A DNA stretch of 9,245 nucleotides from Akkermansia muciniphila (GCA_943331195.2 CALQKQ020000119.1:1-9245); one strand, 5' to 3'. Shown: positions 1 to 7,140, counted from the first letter of the stretch. The notes: generated from the letters alone by a model not told the origin. Numbers and translations: made by a program.

Positions 1-1095
1 GAGGGCTGGCGGGCGGACTATCGCAAGCCATTTACGGGGGGGCCGTTGGCGTTGGGGTTTGAGCGTTTTTTTGGGATAGCGGCGTCGTTGGACATGGTGC
101 CTTACACGTATTTGGAGGGGGACCGGGTGGTGCGGCTGCCGGAGGTGGAGCGGGATTTTCCCATGGTGGAGGGCAAGGTGGGAGGGGCGACGCGGCGGGG
201 GCCTGGGGCGGTGGATTTTGAGGCCCGGGAGGTGTTGCCGACCTTGACGGCGCGGGCGGAGGCGTTTTTGAAGGAGCAGACGGCGGCGCGGCCTTTCTTT
301 TTGTATGTGCCGCTGAACGCGCCGCACACCCCGATTTTGCCCTCGGCGGCGTGGCGGGGGCGCAGTGGGCTGAATGCCTACGCGGATTTTGTGATGGAGG
401 TGGATGCGACGGTGGGCCGCCTGATGGATGCGGTGGATGGGGCGGGTTTGGGGGGGCAGACGGTTTTCATCGTGACGAGCGACAATGGTTGTTCTCCGCA
501 GGCGGATGTGGGGGGGCTGAGGGCGATGGGGCATGCGGTGAGCGGGGGCTTTCGGGGGGCCAAGGCGGATTTGTTTGAAGGGGGGCATCGGGTGCCGTTT
601 TTGGTGCGCTGGCCGGGGCGGGTGGCGGCGGGCAGTACGGCGGGGGCCACGATTTGCCTGACGGATTTGTTGGCGACCTGTGCGGAGTGGCTGGGGAAAA
701 CGCTACCGGCGGAGGCGGGGGAGGACAGCGTGAGCCTGATGCCATGGCTGGAGCAGCGGCCCGAGGCGCGGCCCCGTGCGCCGGTGGTGCATCATTCGAT
801 CAATGGATCTTTTTCGGTGCGGGAGGGGGAGTGGAAGTTGTTGTTGGCGCCGGATTCTGGGGGGTGGAGTGCGCCGACGCCGGGGTCGGCGGCGGCGCGG
901 GGGTTGCCTGCGGTGCAGCTTTATCATCTGGGCCGGGATCCTGGGGAGCAGCATAATGAAGCGGAGGGGCAAGCGGAGGTGGTGGCGCGGCTGCGGGGTC
1001 GGCTGGAGGAGATGGTGCGGGATGGTCGCAGCACTCCTGGGCCGGCGCAGGCCAATGCGGCAGCGGTGAAGATTGAGCGGGCGGCGGGGCCATAG
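1..1095 (+). CDS. Type I sulfatase (arylsulfatase A-like), C-terminal part; 5' end outside the window
   Basis: The frame is open from base 1, and residues before the first internal TTG (base 46) already read as sulfatase (DYRKPFTGGPLALGF), so the gene begins upstream; 364 residues are visible. Seen (numbered from base 1): FFLYVPLNAPHTP at about 99-111, FIVTSDNGCSP at 156-166 with the metal-site SDNG, GAKADLFEGGHRVPF at 186-200 with the usual active-site Lys188 and His196, and a late LYHLGRDPGEQHNEA resembling the family's C-terminal 'L-x-DP-x-E-x-x-N' element. Known of the family: hydrolysis of sulfate esters, often on polysaccharides, in periplasm or outside the cell, using a formylglycine made from a Cys/Ser in CxPxR. 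That motif and any signal peptide lie upstream and cannot be checked, so activity and substrate are unknown. It is followed by a 77-bp gap with a T7 run but no convincing terminator stem. Confidence 0.93.
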   Translation, partial: EGWRADYRKPFTGGPLALGFERFFGIAASLDMVPYTYLEGDRVVRLPEVERDFPMVEGKVGGATRRGPGAVDFEAREVLPTLTARAEAFLKEQTAARPFFLYVPLNAPHTPILPSAAWRGRSGLNAYADFVMEVDATVGRLMDAVDGAGLGGQTVFIVTSDNGCSPQADVGGLRAMGHAVSGGFRGAKADLFEGGHRVPFLVRWPGRVAAGSTAGATICLTDLLATCAEWLGKTLPAEAGEDSVSLMPWLEQRPEARPRAPVVHHSINGSFSVREGEWKLLLAPDSGGWSAPTPGSAAARGLPAVQLYHLGRDPGEQHNEAEGQAEVVARLRGRLEEMVRDGRSTPGPAQANAAAVKIERAAGP

Positions 1096-1172
1096 GGTGT
1101 TTTTTTCGGCTCGCGGGCCTGGGAGAACGCGGCCAGGGTGGGGGCTGCGGGGGCTTTCTTCTGCTTTTTGTT

Positions 1173-2645
1173 ATGCTGGACGATGATGCCAACTCTTTTT
1201 CCGAGAATCGCGGGGGCGCGGGGCCCCGGCGCGGGTCGCCGAAGTGGGGTCGCTGGGGGGTTCTGGCGGCGGTGGCGGGAGGGGCGGTGCTGTTGTTTAC
1301 GGCCCCTGGGCAGCGGGTGGGGCGGGCGGTTTCGCGGCGCCTTTTTCCGCCGGTGGGGACGGCGGACGCCCAGGTGATCATCCGGGAGCGGGTGGTGGAG
1401 AAGCGGGTGGAGGTGCCGGTGGTGGCGGCCCCTCCGGCTTTGCCGACGGGGCCATCGCTGAGTCCGCGGGGGGGAGATTTGGGGACGCTTTTCAGCGGGA
1501 TTGGGCTGAAGACCTCGCTGATTCCCAGTGCGGGGGACACGGCCACGGCGGAGCGGGCTTCGGAGGCGGCCTATGTGGTGGAGATGGTATTGAAGCTGCG
1601 CGTGCCGCGTCCAGCGACGACGTTTGAGCAACTGCTGCCGCTCAATCCCAAGCTTGGCCTGCTGCTTCCGGAGCTGCGCCACTTGATGGAGCGGGGAAAG
1701 GTTTCTGGGTTTTATCACTACCTCTACGACCTCAAGGAGAAAGCGGTGGCGGCTAATTTGAAGCGGCTCGATCGGCTCCCCAGCCGCCACAATTTTTATG
1801 ATCTCGACGCCATGATGGAATTGGAGCACGCGGAAAGTGGGCAAAAGATGCTTTTGATGCAGGCGGATATGGATGTGGTATCGGATGGGAGCGATGGGGA
1901 CCGGATGCCGGTGATCGATGAGTATATCTTGAAGTCGTCGTATTTTCAGCCGACCACGAGCTATGGTTGGGCGAAGTTGACCGACCAGCTGAACCCGGTG
2001 ATTCCCAAGTTAGAGGAGGAGTTGGTTGGGGTGCAGGGGAAGCTCAAGGCACCTAAGCTGAGCAAGGAAGAGAAGGCGTCGCTCACCGCCAGGGCGGAGG
2101 AAATTCCGCGGGTGGTGGCGGATTTGAAGCGCCGCAGCTACCTGGTGGGGCAGGAGGATCCGTTTATTGTGATACCCTCTTCGCTGCGGAACTACCAGGG
2201 GCGCAATGCTTGGGCTCCGTCGATTGGGGATTACGCGGTGGTGGTGTGCGGCGATCAGTTGCTGCCTGCGGTGGTGGGAGACTACGGGCCGACCACGAAG
2301 GTGGGTGAGGCCAGTTTGCGGATTGCCCGGCAAGTGGATCCGGAGGCGGGGCCCTATCGGCGGCCGGTGAGCGACTTGAAGGTCACCTATCTGATTTTTC
2401 CGGCTTCGGCGGACGCGGCGCGCCAGCCGCCGGACTACGCGGCGTGGAAGCTGCGGTGTCAGGATTTGCTGGGAAAGATGGGGGGGCTAGGCGCTGGGGT
2501 GGCGCTGCATGAGTGGGAGGACCGCTTGAAGCCGAAGCCAGCGGCGGTGGGGGAGGGGCTCCCGGAGGCGGTTCCGGCGGTTCCGTCAGTGCCAGCAGTC
2601 CCGGCAGTGCCAGAGGCCTCGGCTCCGGCGGGGGAAAATCCCTAA
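1173..2645 (+). CDS. Membrane-anchored GH75 (fungal chitosanase-type) domain protein
   Basis: 490 residues. A basic N-terminus precedes one hydrophobic segment (about 29-43, GVLAAVAGGAVLLFTA), suggesting a signal anchor with the rest outside the cytoplasm. Then come a low-complexity linker (60-100), a mixed region (100-205), and the GH75-like core: FYDLDAMMELEH at 208-219, an acidic stretch MDVVSDGSDGDR at 233-244, FQPTTSYGW at 258-266, DPFIVIPS at 329-336, IGDYAVVVCGDQLLPAVVGDYGP at 351-373, KVGEASLRIAR at 376-386, and VSDLKVTYLIFP at 399-410. A charged, probably helical insert fills 271-328. The tail (463-490) is Pro/Val/Ala-rich. GH75 enzymes cleave chitosan; whether this anchored protein acts on chitosan, cell wall or another glycan is unknown, and catalytic residues cannot be assigned safely. 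ATG 1173 is the only Met before the anchor. There is no Shine-Dalgarno, but a T5 run ends 3 bases upstream. The next gene starts 12 bases after the stop, so co-transcription is likely. Confidence 0.75.
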   Translation: MLDDDANSFSENRGGAGPRRGSPKWGRWGVLAAVAGGAVLLFTAPGQRVGRAVSRRLFPPVGTADAQVIIRERVVEKRVEVPVVAAPPALPTGPSLSPRGGDLGTLFSGIGLKTSLIPSAGDTATAERASEAAYVVEMVLKLRVPRPATTFEQLLPLNPKLGLLLPELRHLMERGKVSGFYHYLYDLKEKAVAANLKRLDRLPSRHNFYDLDAMMELEHAESGQKMLLMQADMDVVSDGSDGDRMPVIDEYILKSSYFQPTTSYGWAKLTDQLNPVIPKLEEELVGVQGKLKAPKLSKEEKASLTARAEEIPRVVADLKRRSYLVGQEDPFIVIPSSLRNYQGRNAWAPSIGDYAVVVCGDQLLPAVVGDYGPTTKVGEASLRIARQVDPEAGPYRRPVSDLKVTYLIFPASADAARQPPDYAAWKLRCQDLLGKMGGLGAGVALHEWEDRLKPKPAAVGEGLPEAVPAVPSVPAVPAVPEASAPAGENP

Positions 2646-2657
2646 CTTTTTGTGGTG

Positions 2658-3692
2658 ATGGCGGTGCCTGTGAGTGAACTTCCTGGGTGGTTGCGGCTGC
2701 GTTTTCGGCTGGAGCATGGCTTGCTGGCGGCGGCGGCGGAGGTGATTCCGCGGCTGCCGCTGGGGGTGGTGCGGGGTGGGGCGGCGGTTTTGGGGACGGT
2801 GGCGTGGGCGTTGGATCGGCGGGGGCGGCGGACCATTCGAGAAAACCTGGAGATGGCGCTGGGCTCTAGCAAGGGGCGGGCGGAGCTGCGGCGGCTGGAG
2901 CGGGCGAACTACCGCAGTTTTGCGCGCACCTTTTTGGAGTTGTTTTGGGGGCGGCGGCTGCGGGCGGAGGAGTGGGACCGGTATTTTACCTTGGAGTGCG
3001 ATACGGAGGCGGCGCGGGTGGCGGCGACGGAGGGGCGCTGCATTTTTGCCACGGCGCACTGCGGCAATTTTGAGTGGCTCAGCTTGGGTCGGGCGCTGCG
3101 GTTTGGGCCGAGCATGATCATTGCGCAGGACTTCAAGAATCCCCCGCTGACGGGCATTTTTCGGCGGCTGCGCTCGCTGGCGGGGCAGGTTATTATCCCG
3201 CAGGAGGGGGCGATGCTGCGGTTATTTCGCCATTTGCGGAAGGGGGGGAGTGCGGCGGCGCTGGTGGATCTCAATGTGCATCCTGACCAGAGTGCGGTGG
3301 CGATCCGGCGGTTTGGGCGCTGGTCGAGCATTAGCGTTTTGCATGTGGCTCTAGCGGCGCGCACGGGGCTGCCGCTGGTGCCGGCGCTGGCCCTGCCGCT
3401 GCCGGATGGGCGCTGGCAGTTGCGCTTTATGGATCCGATTCCACTGGATCCGGACAGTTCTTGGCAGGAGGCGGCCCAGGCCTGTTGGGATGTGATTGAG
3501 CCGGTGCTGCGGGAGCATCCGGCGCACTGGATGTGGCTTTACAAGCATTGGCGGTATCTGCCGCCGGACGCCGCGCCGGGGAGCTATCCGGGCTACGCCA
3601 ACCGCTCGCGGTCCTTTGACAAACTCTATGCCCAAGTTCCGGCGGCTGGGGCCGGAGCCGAAGTGAGCGCGAGGGCCCCTGGAAATGGGTGA
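2658..3692 (+). CDS. LpxL/HtrB-family lipid A acyltransferase
   Basis: 344 residues from ATG 2658; in-frame GTGs at 2652 and 2655 are alternative starts adding two residues or one. Seen: a hydrophobic/amphipathic N-terminus (21-52), RRTIRENLEMAL at 57-68 (the usual 'N-L' helix near the start), ANYRSFARTFLELFWG at 83-98, the catalytic-type H-x4-E motif in ATAHCGNFEW (His134, Glu139), VDLNVHPDQSAVAIRRFGR at 203-221, and WMWLYKHWRY at 291-300, which matches the family's late W-rich block. About 300 residues is usual; the extra 40 form a low-complexity C-terminal tail. Known role: transfer of a secondary acyl chain from acyl-ACP to lipid A on the inner face of the cytoplasmic membrane. The exact acyl position (LpxL versus LpxM type) cannot be told. 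It lies 12 bases after the GH75-like gene, with no Shine-Dalgarno and a T5 run 6 bases before ATG 2658. Confidence 0.88.
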   Translation: MAVPVSELPGWLRLRFRLEHGLLAAAAEVIPRLPLGVVRGGAAVLGTVAWALDRRGRRTIRENLEMALGSSKGRAELRRLERANYRSFARTFLELFWGRRLRAEEWDRYFTLECDTEAARVAATEGRCIFATAHCGNFEWLSLGRALRFGPSMIIAQDFKNPPLTGIFRRLRSLAGQVIIPQEGAMLRLFRHLRKGGSAAALVDLNVHPDQSAVAIRRFGRWSSISVLHVALAARTGLPLVPALALPLPDGRWQLRFMDPIPLDPDSSWQEAAQACWDVIEPVLREHPAHWMWLYKHWRYLPPDAAPGSYPGYANRSRSFDKLYAQVPAAGAGAEVSARAPGNG

Positions 3693-3693
3693 T

Positions 3694-3780
3694 ATGAAAG
3701 ATAAGGAGCTTGCGTTTAAAAAAATTCTATCGATTCCTTTCGGTAAGCGGAGCGGGCTTTTCCTGCAGGACCCCGCTTAA
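3694..3780 (+). CDS. Possible 28-residue small protein (or leader peptide)
   Basis: ATG 3694 opens one base after the acyltransferase stop and runs to TAA 3778-3780, filling most of the gap before the HU-like gene. It encodes a basic, partly hydrophobic peptide starting MKDKELAFKKILSIPFGK. Its last codons overlap the hairpin at 3751-3777. For: it is the only sizeable open frame in the gap, it has an ATG, and it abuts the preceding stop closely enough for re-initiation. Against: it is very short, the ribosome site is weak, its codons are AT-richer than the neighbours, and open frames this size arise by chance. I recognise no family. It could equally be untranslated leader for the HU-like gene. 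Confidence 0.2.
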   Translation: MKDKELAFKKILSIPFGKRSGLFLQDPA

Positions 3781-3785
3781 TTTAT
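3751..3785 (+). terminator. Hairpin after the acyltransferase, weak intrinsic terminator candidate
   Basis: AGCGGG (3751-3756) pairs with CCCGCT (3772-3777). Inside, TCC-TGCA-GGA (3761-3770) can form a second short stem, giving one extended hairpin. The following TAATTTATTT is T-rich but interrupted, so termination would be inefficient. The position fits either the end of the transcript covering the GH75-like and acyltransferase genes or a structured leader of the HU-like gene. Confidence 0.3.
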
Positions 3786-3810
3786 TTCACCCCACCACTC
3801 TTTTTCCTTC

Positions 3811-4161
3811 ATGGCCTCCGTCACTAAACGCGATCTTGTGATTCAAATTAGCGATCAGACCGGGCTGACGCAAATTCAGGTTTTTGATGTTTTGCAGCTT
3901 TTCTTGGAAAACGTTACGGCGCACTTGGCGCAGAATGAGGGGGTGGTGCTGCGGAATTTTGGCAGTTTTGAAACGCGGGTGACGCGGCCCAAGGTGGGGC
4001 GCAATCCGAAAGACCCGGGGTTGGCGGTGGCCATCCCGGCGCGGGCGGTGGTCAAGTTTAAGCCGGGCAAGGAGTTGAAGGAAAAGGTGCGGGAGCTATC
4101 CCCTAAGCCCGTCAAGGTCAAGGTTAGCGCCAAGGCCAAGGTTAGCGTCAAGGCCAAGTAG
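3811..4161 (+). CDS. HU/IHF-family DNA-binding protein with a lysine-rich C-terminal tail
   Basis: 116 residues, where HU proteins usually have about 90. Residues 1-95 are a standard HU/IHF fold: TKRDLVIQISDQTGLTQIQV (dimer-forming helices), VVLRNFGSFETRVTRP (46-60, with the conserved GSF), the DNA-binding arm with RNPKDPG (64-70, whose Pro66 sits where HU/IHF proteins intercalate), and VVKFKPGKELKEKV (80-93). The extra tail (97-116) begins SPKP and continues as alternating K and V/A/S, like histone H1 tails and the basic extensions of some bacterial HU variants. Known role: dimeric nucleoid protein that bends and compacts DNA; the tail should add non-specific affinity (inference). The ATG has no Shine-Dalgarno but follows a pyrimidine tract containing T5 at 3801-3805. 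The gene is convergent with the SRPBCC gene, 28 bases away. Confidence 0.92.
   Translation: MASVTKRDLVIQISDQTGLTQIQVFDVLQLFLENVTAHLAQNEGVVLRNFGSFETRVTRPKVGRNPKDPGLAVAIPARAVVKFKPGKELKEKVRELSPKPVKVKVSAKAKVSVKAK
4120..4155 (+). repeat. Two tandem 18-bp copies encoding the HU-like tail
   Basis: AAGGTTAGCGCCAAGGCC (4120-4137) is followed directly by AAGGTTAGCGTCAAGGCC (4138-4155); they differ at one base. In frame they encode KVSAKA and KVSVKA, residues 104-115, the end of the basic tail. This is a recent-looking in-frame duplication that lengthens the DNA-binding tail by six residues. Confidence 0.9.
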
Positions 4162-4179
4162 AGCTTGGCGGCGGTGGGG

Positions 4180-4196
4180 GCCCTGCTTTTCAGGGC
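4180..4196. terminator. Hairpin between convergent genes
   Basis: GCCCTG (4180-4185) and CAGGGC (4191-4196) form a perfect 6-bp stem with loop CTTTT. It lies just past the HU-like stop and overlaps the last codons and stop of the - strand SRPBCC gene (stop 4190-4192). Neither strand has a T run after the stem, so it is not a classical intrinsic terminator. It may serve as a bidirectional RNA 3' end or pause site. Confidence 0.3.
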
Positions 4197-4771
4197 AGGG
4201 CGGGGAGGGTTTCGGGGAGTGGGGAGGAGTTGGCGCGGGCGGCGGCTTCGAGGCGGGCCAAGCTTTCCTCGAGTTCGCGGGCGATCCAGGGGCGGAAGAG
4301 GAGGCCGAAGTAGCGGCGCCCGGTGTTGGCGCCGAAGTCGCTGCGCACTTGCCAGCGCACCAGGGTCTGTTGGCGGTCGGCGGAGGCTTCAAATTGGATC
4401 ACGCTTTGGGCCTCGCCGCGCTCTCCGAAATCAAAGGCGAGGGCTACTTCGCGGTTAGGGGAGACGGCGAGGATTTTGGCGCGGCCTTCGCCTTCGCGTT
4501 TGCTGCGCCAGGCGAGGGCGGCACCGGCACCGCGCTCTGGTCCGCCGTGGCGCACTTCGAGAAAGGGTTCGCGCTGCCACCAGGTAGCCCATTCTGGCCA
4601 GCGGCGCAGGCTGGCGACGCGATCATAGAGCTCTGGAGCGGGCAGGGGAATGAGGCGTTGGCGCTCGACGATGAGGGAGGCGGGCAGGAAAAATCCGCCG
4701 AGGGCCACCGCCGCCATGAGAATGCCGCCTGCGATGGCGGCGCGTCGTGCCCAGATGCGCCAGGATATCAT
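4190..4771 (-). CDS. Membrane-anchored SRPBCC (START-like, polyketide-cyclase type) family protein
   Basis: 193 residues. A basic start (ISWRIWARR) precedes one transmembrane segment (about 11-30, rich in Ala/Gly/Leu). The rest resembles SRPBCC ligand-binding domains: VERQRLIPLPAPELYDRVAS (35-54), the typical W-rich RRWPEWATWW (56-65), GAGAALAWRS (81-90), and a long C-terminal helix from FGLLFRPWIARELEESLARL (155-174), which in this family packs over the ligand pocket. Known members bind hydrophobic ligands or act as stress- or envelope-related accessory proteins; the ligand here is unknown. The ATG at 4771 is chosen because it keeps the whole membrane segment; Met19 would cut into it. It lies 72 bases downstream of the GT9 gene on the same strand, so it is probably the last gene of that operon. 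No Shine-Dalgarno is visible. Confidence 0.8.
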   Translation of the reverse strand: MISWRIWARRAAIAGGILMAAVALGGFFLPASLIVERQRLIPLPAPELYDRVASLRRWPEWATWWQREPFLEVRHGGPERGAGAALAWRSKREGEGRAKILAVSPNREVALAFDFGERGEAQSVIQFEASADRQQTLVRWQVRSDFGANTGRRYFGLLFRPWIARELEESLARLEAAARANSSPLPETLPALP

Positions 4772-4843
4772 GGGGCACTGCTGCCACGTTTTGGGGCGGC
4801 GTCACGCGGAACCTCAGGTTTGCCGGAGGGGCGCGGATGGTGC

Positions 4844-5902
4844 TCAACCGGCGAGGCAGCGGTCAGCGGCTGCGGCCACGGTTTCCCAGGAGAGGCTAGC
4901 CATGGGGGCGCCGACGCGCTTGGGTTGGAGGGGAGTGCCGGGGGCGACGCCGGCTTGGAGGACTTCGGCCCGGGAATGCCGGGGGGCCCAGTGGAAGGGA
5001 TTGGTCGGCCCGAAAAGCCCGACCTGGGGCACCTCGAAGGAAGCAGCTAGGTGCATGGCGGCGGTGTCCACGGTGACGGCGAGGCGGGCGCGGGCGACCA
5101 CTTCGGCGAGTTGCGCTAGGTTCAGTTTTCCGCGCAGGTCGAGCACGGGCGCGGGATGGTCTTGGAGAATGGCGTCGAGGTGGCGTCGTTCGAAATCGCC
5201 TAGGGCGCCGCTCATGACGAGGGGGAGGTGGCGGCGATGGAGGTGGTTCAGGAGGGCGCGCCAGTGGGCCACGGGCCAGAATTTTTCTTCGCGGGCGGTG
5301 CCTGGATGGATCAAGGCGTAGCCGGGAGGAAGGGGGGGTAAAGTCAGGTTAGGGGGAAGCTGGAGGTGGCCGGCATCGGGCGCGGAGGCGGCCCCCAGGC
5401 CGGCGGAGGCGGCGAGGGCGAGGTGGAAATCGATGGTGTGGAGGTCGCGGACGGGGGCGGCGCAGGTGGCGGTGCAGGCGAGGCGCCGCAGTCGGCTGGC
5501 GTTGGGTTTGGCGAAGCCGAGGCGATGGGGCGCGCCGGAGGCTAGGGCGAGGAAGGCGGAGCGGTCGGTGCCGGTGAAGTCTAGGGTGAGGTCGGGCCGC
5601 TGGCGGCGGAGGCGGAGCAGGAGGTTCCCGTTGAGTTGTCCGGGTTGCCAGGTGAGAACTTCGTCGGCGTGGTGGAAGAGGGGGGCTAAGGATCCTGCGG
5701 CACCGGCGAGGACGAGGGTGATGTGGGCTTTGGGGCAGGCTGCGCGGAGGGCGCCGAGGGCCGGAGCGGTCAGGACGGCATCGCCGATGCGTTTGAGCTG
5801 GAGCAGAAGCAGGCCGGGCACAACAGGAGAGGGCGGAGGTTTTGGAGAAGGAGACCTGGCGAGGAAGGAAACGGGAAGGGGAAAGGGTCGGCTTGGCCTC
5901 AT
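4844..5902 (-). CDS. Glycosyltransferase family 9 (ADP-heptose:LPS heptosyltransferase-type)
   Basis: 352 residues from the ATG at 5902. Seen: the GT9 opening LLLLQLKRIGDAVLTAPALG (31-50), DLTLDFTGTDRSAFLAL (104-120), IHPGTAREEKFWPVAHW (198-214, the HPG and K-x-WP block of the C-terminal domain), VMSGALGDFERRHLD (229-243), and VTVDTAAMHLAASF (276-289) with VGLFGPTNPFHWAP (294-307), the sugar-nucleotide site of this family. It probably adds a heptose or related sugar to the LPS core at the inner membrane; donor and acceptor cannot be read from sequence. The start is fixed by a 4-base ATGA overlap (5899-5902) with the GT4 stop, indicating translational coupling. The frame stays open to an earlier start at 6034, but those 44 residues are low-complexity and lie inside the upstream gene. 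The Pro/Ser-rich leader (1-30) before the Rossmann domain is unusual. Confidence 0.9.
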   Translation of the reverse strand: MRPSRPFPLPVSFLARSPSPKPPPSPVVPGLLLLQLKRIGDAVLTAPALGALRAACPKAHITLVLAGAAGSLAPLFHHADEVLTWQPGQLNGNLLLRLRRQRPDLTLDFTGTDRSAFLALASGAPHRLGFAKPNASRLRRLACTATCAAPVRDLHTIDFHLALAASAGLGAASAPDAGHLQLPPNLTLPPLPPGYALIHPGTAREEKFWPVAHWRALLNHLHRRHLPLVMSGALGDFERRHLDAILQDHPAPVLDLRGKLNLAQLAEVVARARLAVTVDTAAMHLAASFEVPQVGLFGPTNPFHWAPRHSRAEVLQAGVAPGTPLQPKRVGAPMASLSWETVAAAADRCLAG

Positions 5903-7140
5903 GTTCCGGTCAGGTGCCGGGCTTGGGCATAGCCTGCGAGGATGCGGGCGCGGAAGTGATCCCAGGTGAAGTGAGCCGCCACATGGGCGCGCGCCGCCAG
6001 GCCCATGGCGGCGAAGCGGTCGCGCTCGCGCCACGCTTCGGTGATGGCGGCGGCGAGGGCGTCTTCGTCGTTAGGGGGGATCTGGCGACCGGTCACGCCG
6101 TCGATGAGGGCGTCGCCGCTTTCCCTGGTGGCGATGAGGGGCAAGCCGCAGGCGGCCGCTTCTAGGGTGGCTTTGGCAAAGCCTTCGCATTCGCTAGGAA
6201 AGACGAGGGCGCTAGCGCTGCGCAGCAAATCTGGGACGTTAGGGACGAAGCCGGTGACGCGGAGGGAGGGCCCGGCGGCGTCGTGCAATTCGCGGCGCAC
6301 TTCGGCATGGGGTTCCCCTACGAGGACGAGTTCGGCGTCGGGCAGCGCCAAGCGGCGCCAGGCGCGCAGCAATTGGGGCACGCCTTTGCGGCGGATCAGG
6401 GCGCCGACGAAGATCAGGCGAAAGCGCTCGGGCGGGGTCCCCGGGGAGTAGCGGGCTAGGTCGACGCCGCGGCCGGTGTAGTGGAGCCGCGCGGGGGAAA
6501 TCCCGGCATCGAGAAAAGTCTGCGCGGAGCAGCGCGAGGGCATGAAGAGGAGGGTGGCGAGCTCATATTCCAGGAGCATTTGTTGACGCGAAATGAGGAG
6601 CCGATGCTTCCAGCCAGGCCAGCCGCGCAGCTGGGAGGCCTCGCGCTCGGATTTAGTTAGAAATGGTTTGGATAGGCCCTTGTTGCGGTGCCAGGTGGGG
6701 ATGTCGATGACGGAGGGGATGCCGCGTTGGCGGGCGGCGATCAAGCTGTGGAGGGCATCGCCGCTCCAGCTGTGAAAAAAATCGTAGCGACCGGAGCGCA
6801 GTTCGCGGGCGGCGATCCAGTCGACGTAGTGTTTTTTGGCGCCGTAATAGCGGGCGCTGCCGAGGCCGGAGAGCAGGCGCACGGGATGCCAGGCGAGGGA
6901 GCGGATGCGGGCGGCGGGAATGTCTTGCTGTTGGTTGGCGTAGCCGATGGCGCGGCGCAGGAAGTGGCCCTGGGCGGAGGCCTTGATGCCTTCGAGCGAG
7001 CTGACGTCCAAGCCGCTTCCGCCGATGCGGGCGCTGGTGCTATAGAGCAGGGCGCGGGGCAAGTCTGCGGCTGGGGGCGGCGGGGGCAGGTCGAGGGAGA
7101 AGTCAGGAAACAAGACTGGCGGGGTCGGGTGAAGGGGCAT
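5899..7140 (-). CDS. GT4-type glycosyltransferase (GT-B fold, glycosyl transferases group 1)
   Basis: 413 residues. The C-terminal donor domain is clear: YTGRGVDLARYSP (221-233), LIFVGALIRRKGVPQLLRAW (242-261), AELVLVGEP (269-277), LRVTGFVPNVPDLLRSASAL (293-312), and PSECEGFAKATLEAAACGLP (315-334), whose Glu319 and Glu327 form the E-x7-E motif of retaining GT4 enzymes. The acceptor domain is divergent: a Pro-rich start (MPLHPTPP, then PPPPP at about 19-23), ARIGGSGLD at 37-45, and an HSWSGDALHSLIAARQRG segment (123-140). It probably transfers a sugar from a nucleotide donor onto LPS core, O-antigen or another surface glycan. It is the first gene of the - strand set and overlaps the GT9 gene by four bases. 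The start at 7140 is preceded by AGAAAG directly next to the ATG, too close for a good ribosome site. Confidence 0.9.
   Translation of the reverse strand: MPLHPTPPVLFPDFSLDLPPPPPAADLPRALLYSTSARIGGSGLDVSSLEGIKASAQGHFLRRAIGYANQQQDIPAARIRSLAWHPVRLLSGLGSARYYGAKKHYVDWIAARELRSGRYDFFHSWSGDALHSLIAARQRGIPSVIDIPTWHRNKGLSKPFLTKSEREASQLRGWPGWKHRLLISRQQMLLEYELATLLFMPSRCSAQTFLDAGISPARLHYTGRGVDLARYSPGTPPERFRLIFVGALIRRKGVPQLLRAWRRLALPDAELVLVGEPHAEVRRELHDAAGPSLRVTGFVPNVPDLLRSASALVFPSECEGFAKATLEAAACGLPLIATRESGDALIDGVTGRQIPPNDEDALAAAITEAWRERDRFAAMGLAARAHVAAHFTWDHFRARILAGYAQARHLTGT

Noticed and set aside
36..456. G7 homopolymer runs in the sulfatase as phase-variation switches
   Set aside because: Such runs are common throughout this G-rich strand, the frame is intact, and nothing singles these out.
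1096..1137. T7 run and CCTGG/CCAGG stem after the sulfatase as an intrinsic terminator
   Set aside because: The T run precedes the stem instead of following it, and the stem is only 5 bp with a 10-base loop.
924..1844. Long - strand open frames opposite the sulfatase and GH75-like genes
   Set aside because: Composition is Arg/Pro/His-rich as expected of antisense in G-rich DNA, and the frames cross the sulfatase end, the gap and the next gene without regard to their limits.
3703..3820. AAGGAG at 3703-3708 as a ribosome site for a TTG start at 3710
   Set aside because: Spacing to the TTG is only one base, and the frame is a short unrecognisable peptide that runs into the HU-like start.
5433..5969. 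+ strand open frame opposite the GT9 gene
   Set aside because: Arg/Gly/Ala-rich without motifs and antisense to a well-supported enzyme.
5903..6034. Upstream extension of the GT9 frame giving a 396-residue protein
   Set aside because: The extra 44 residues are low-complexity Arg/Pro/Gly sequence lying wholly inside the GT4 gene; the ATGA overlap at 5899-5902 gives a much better start.
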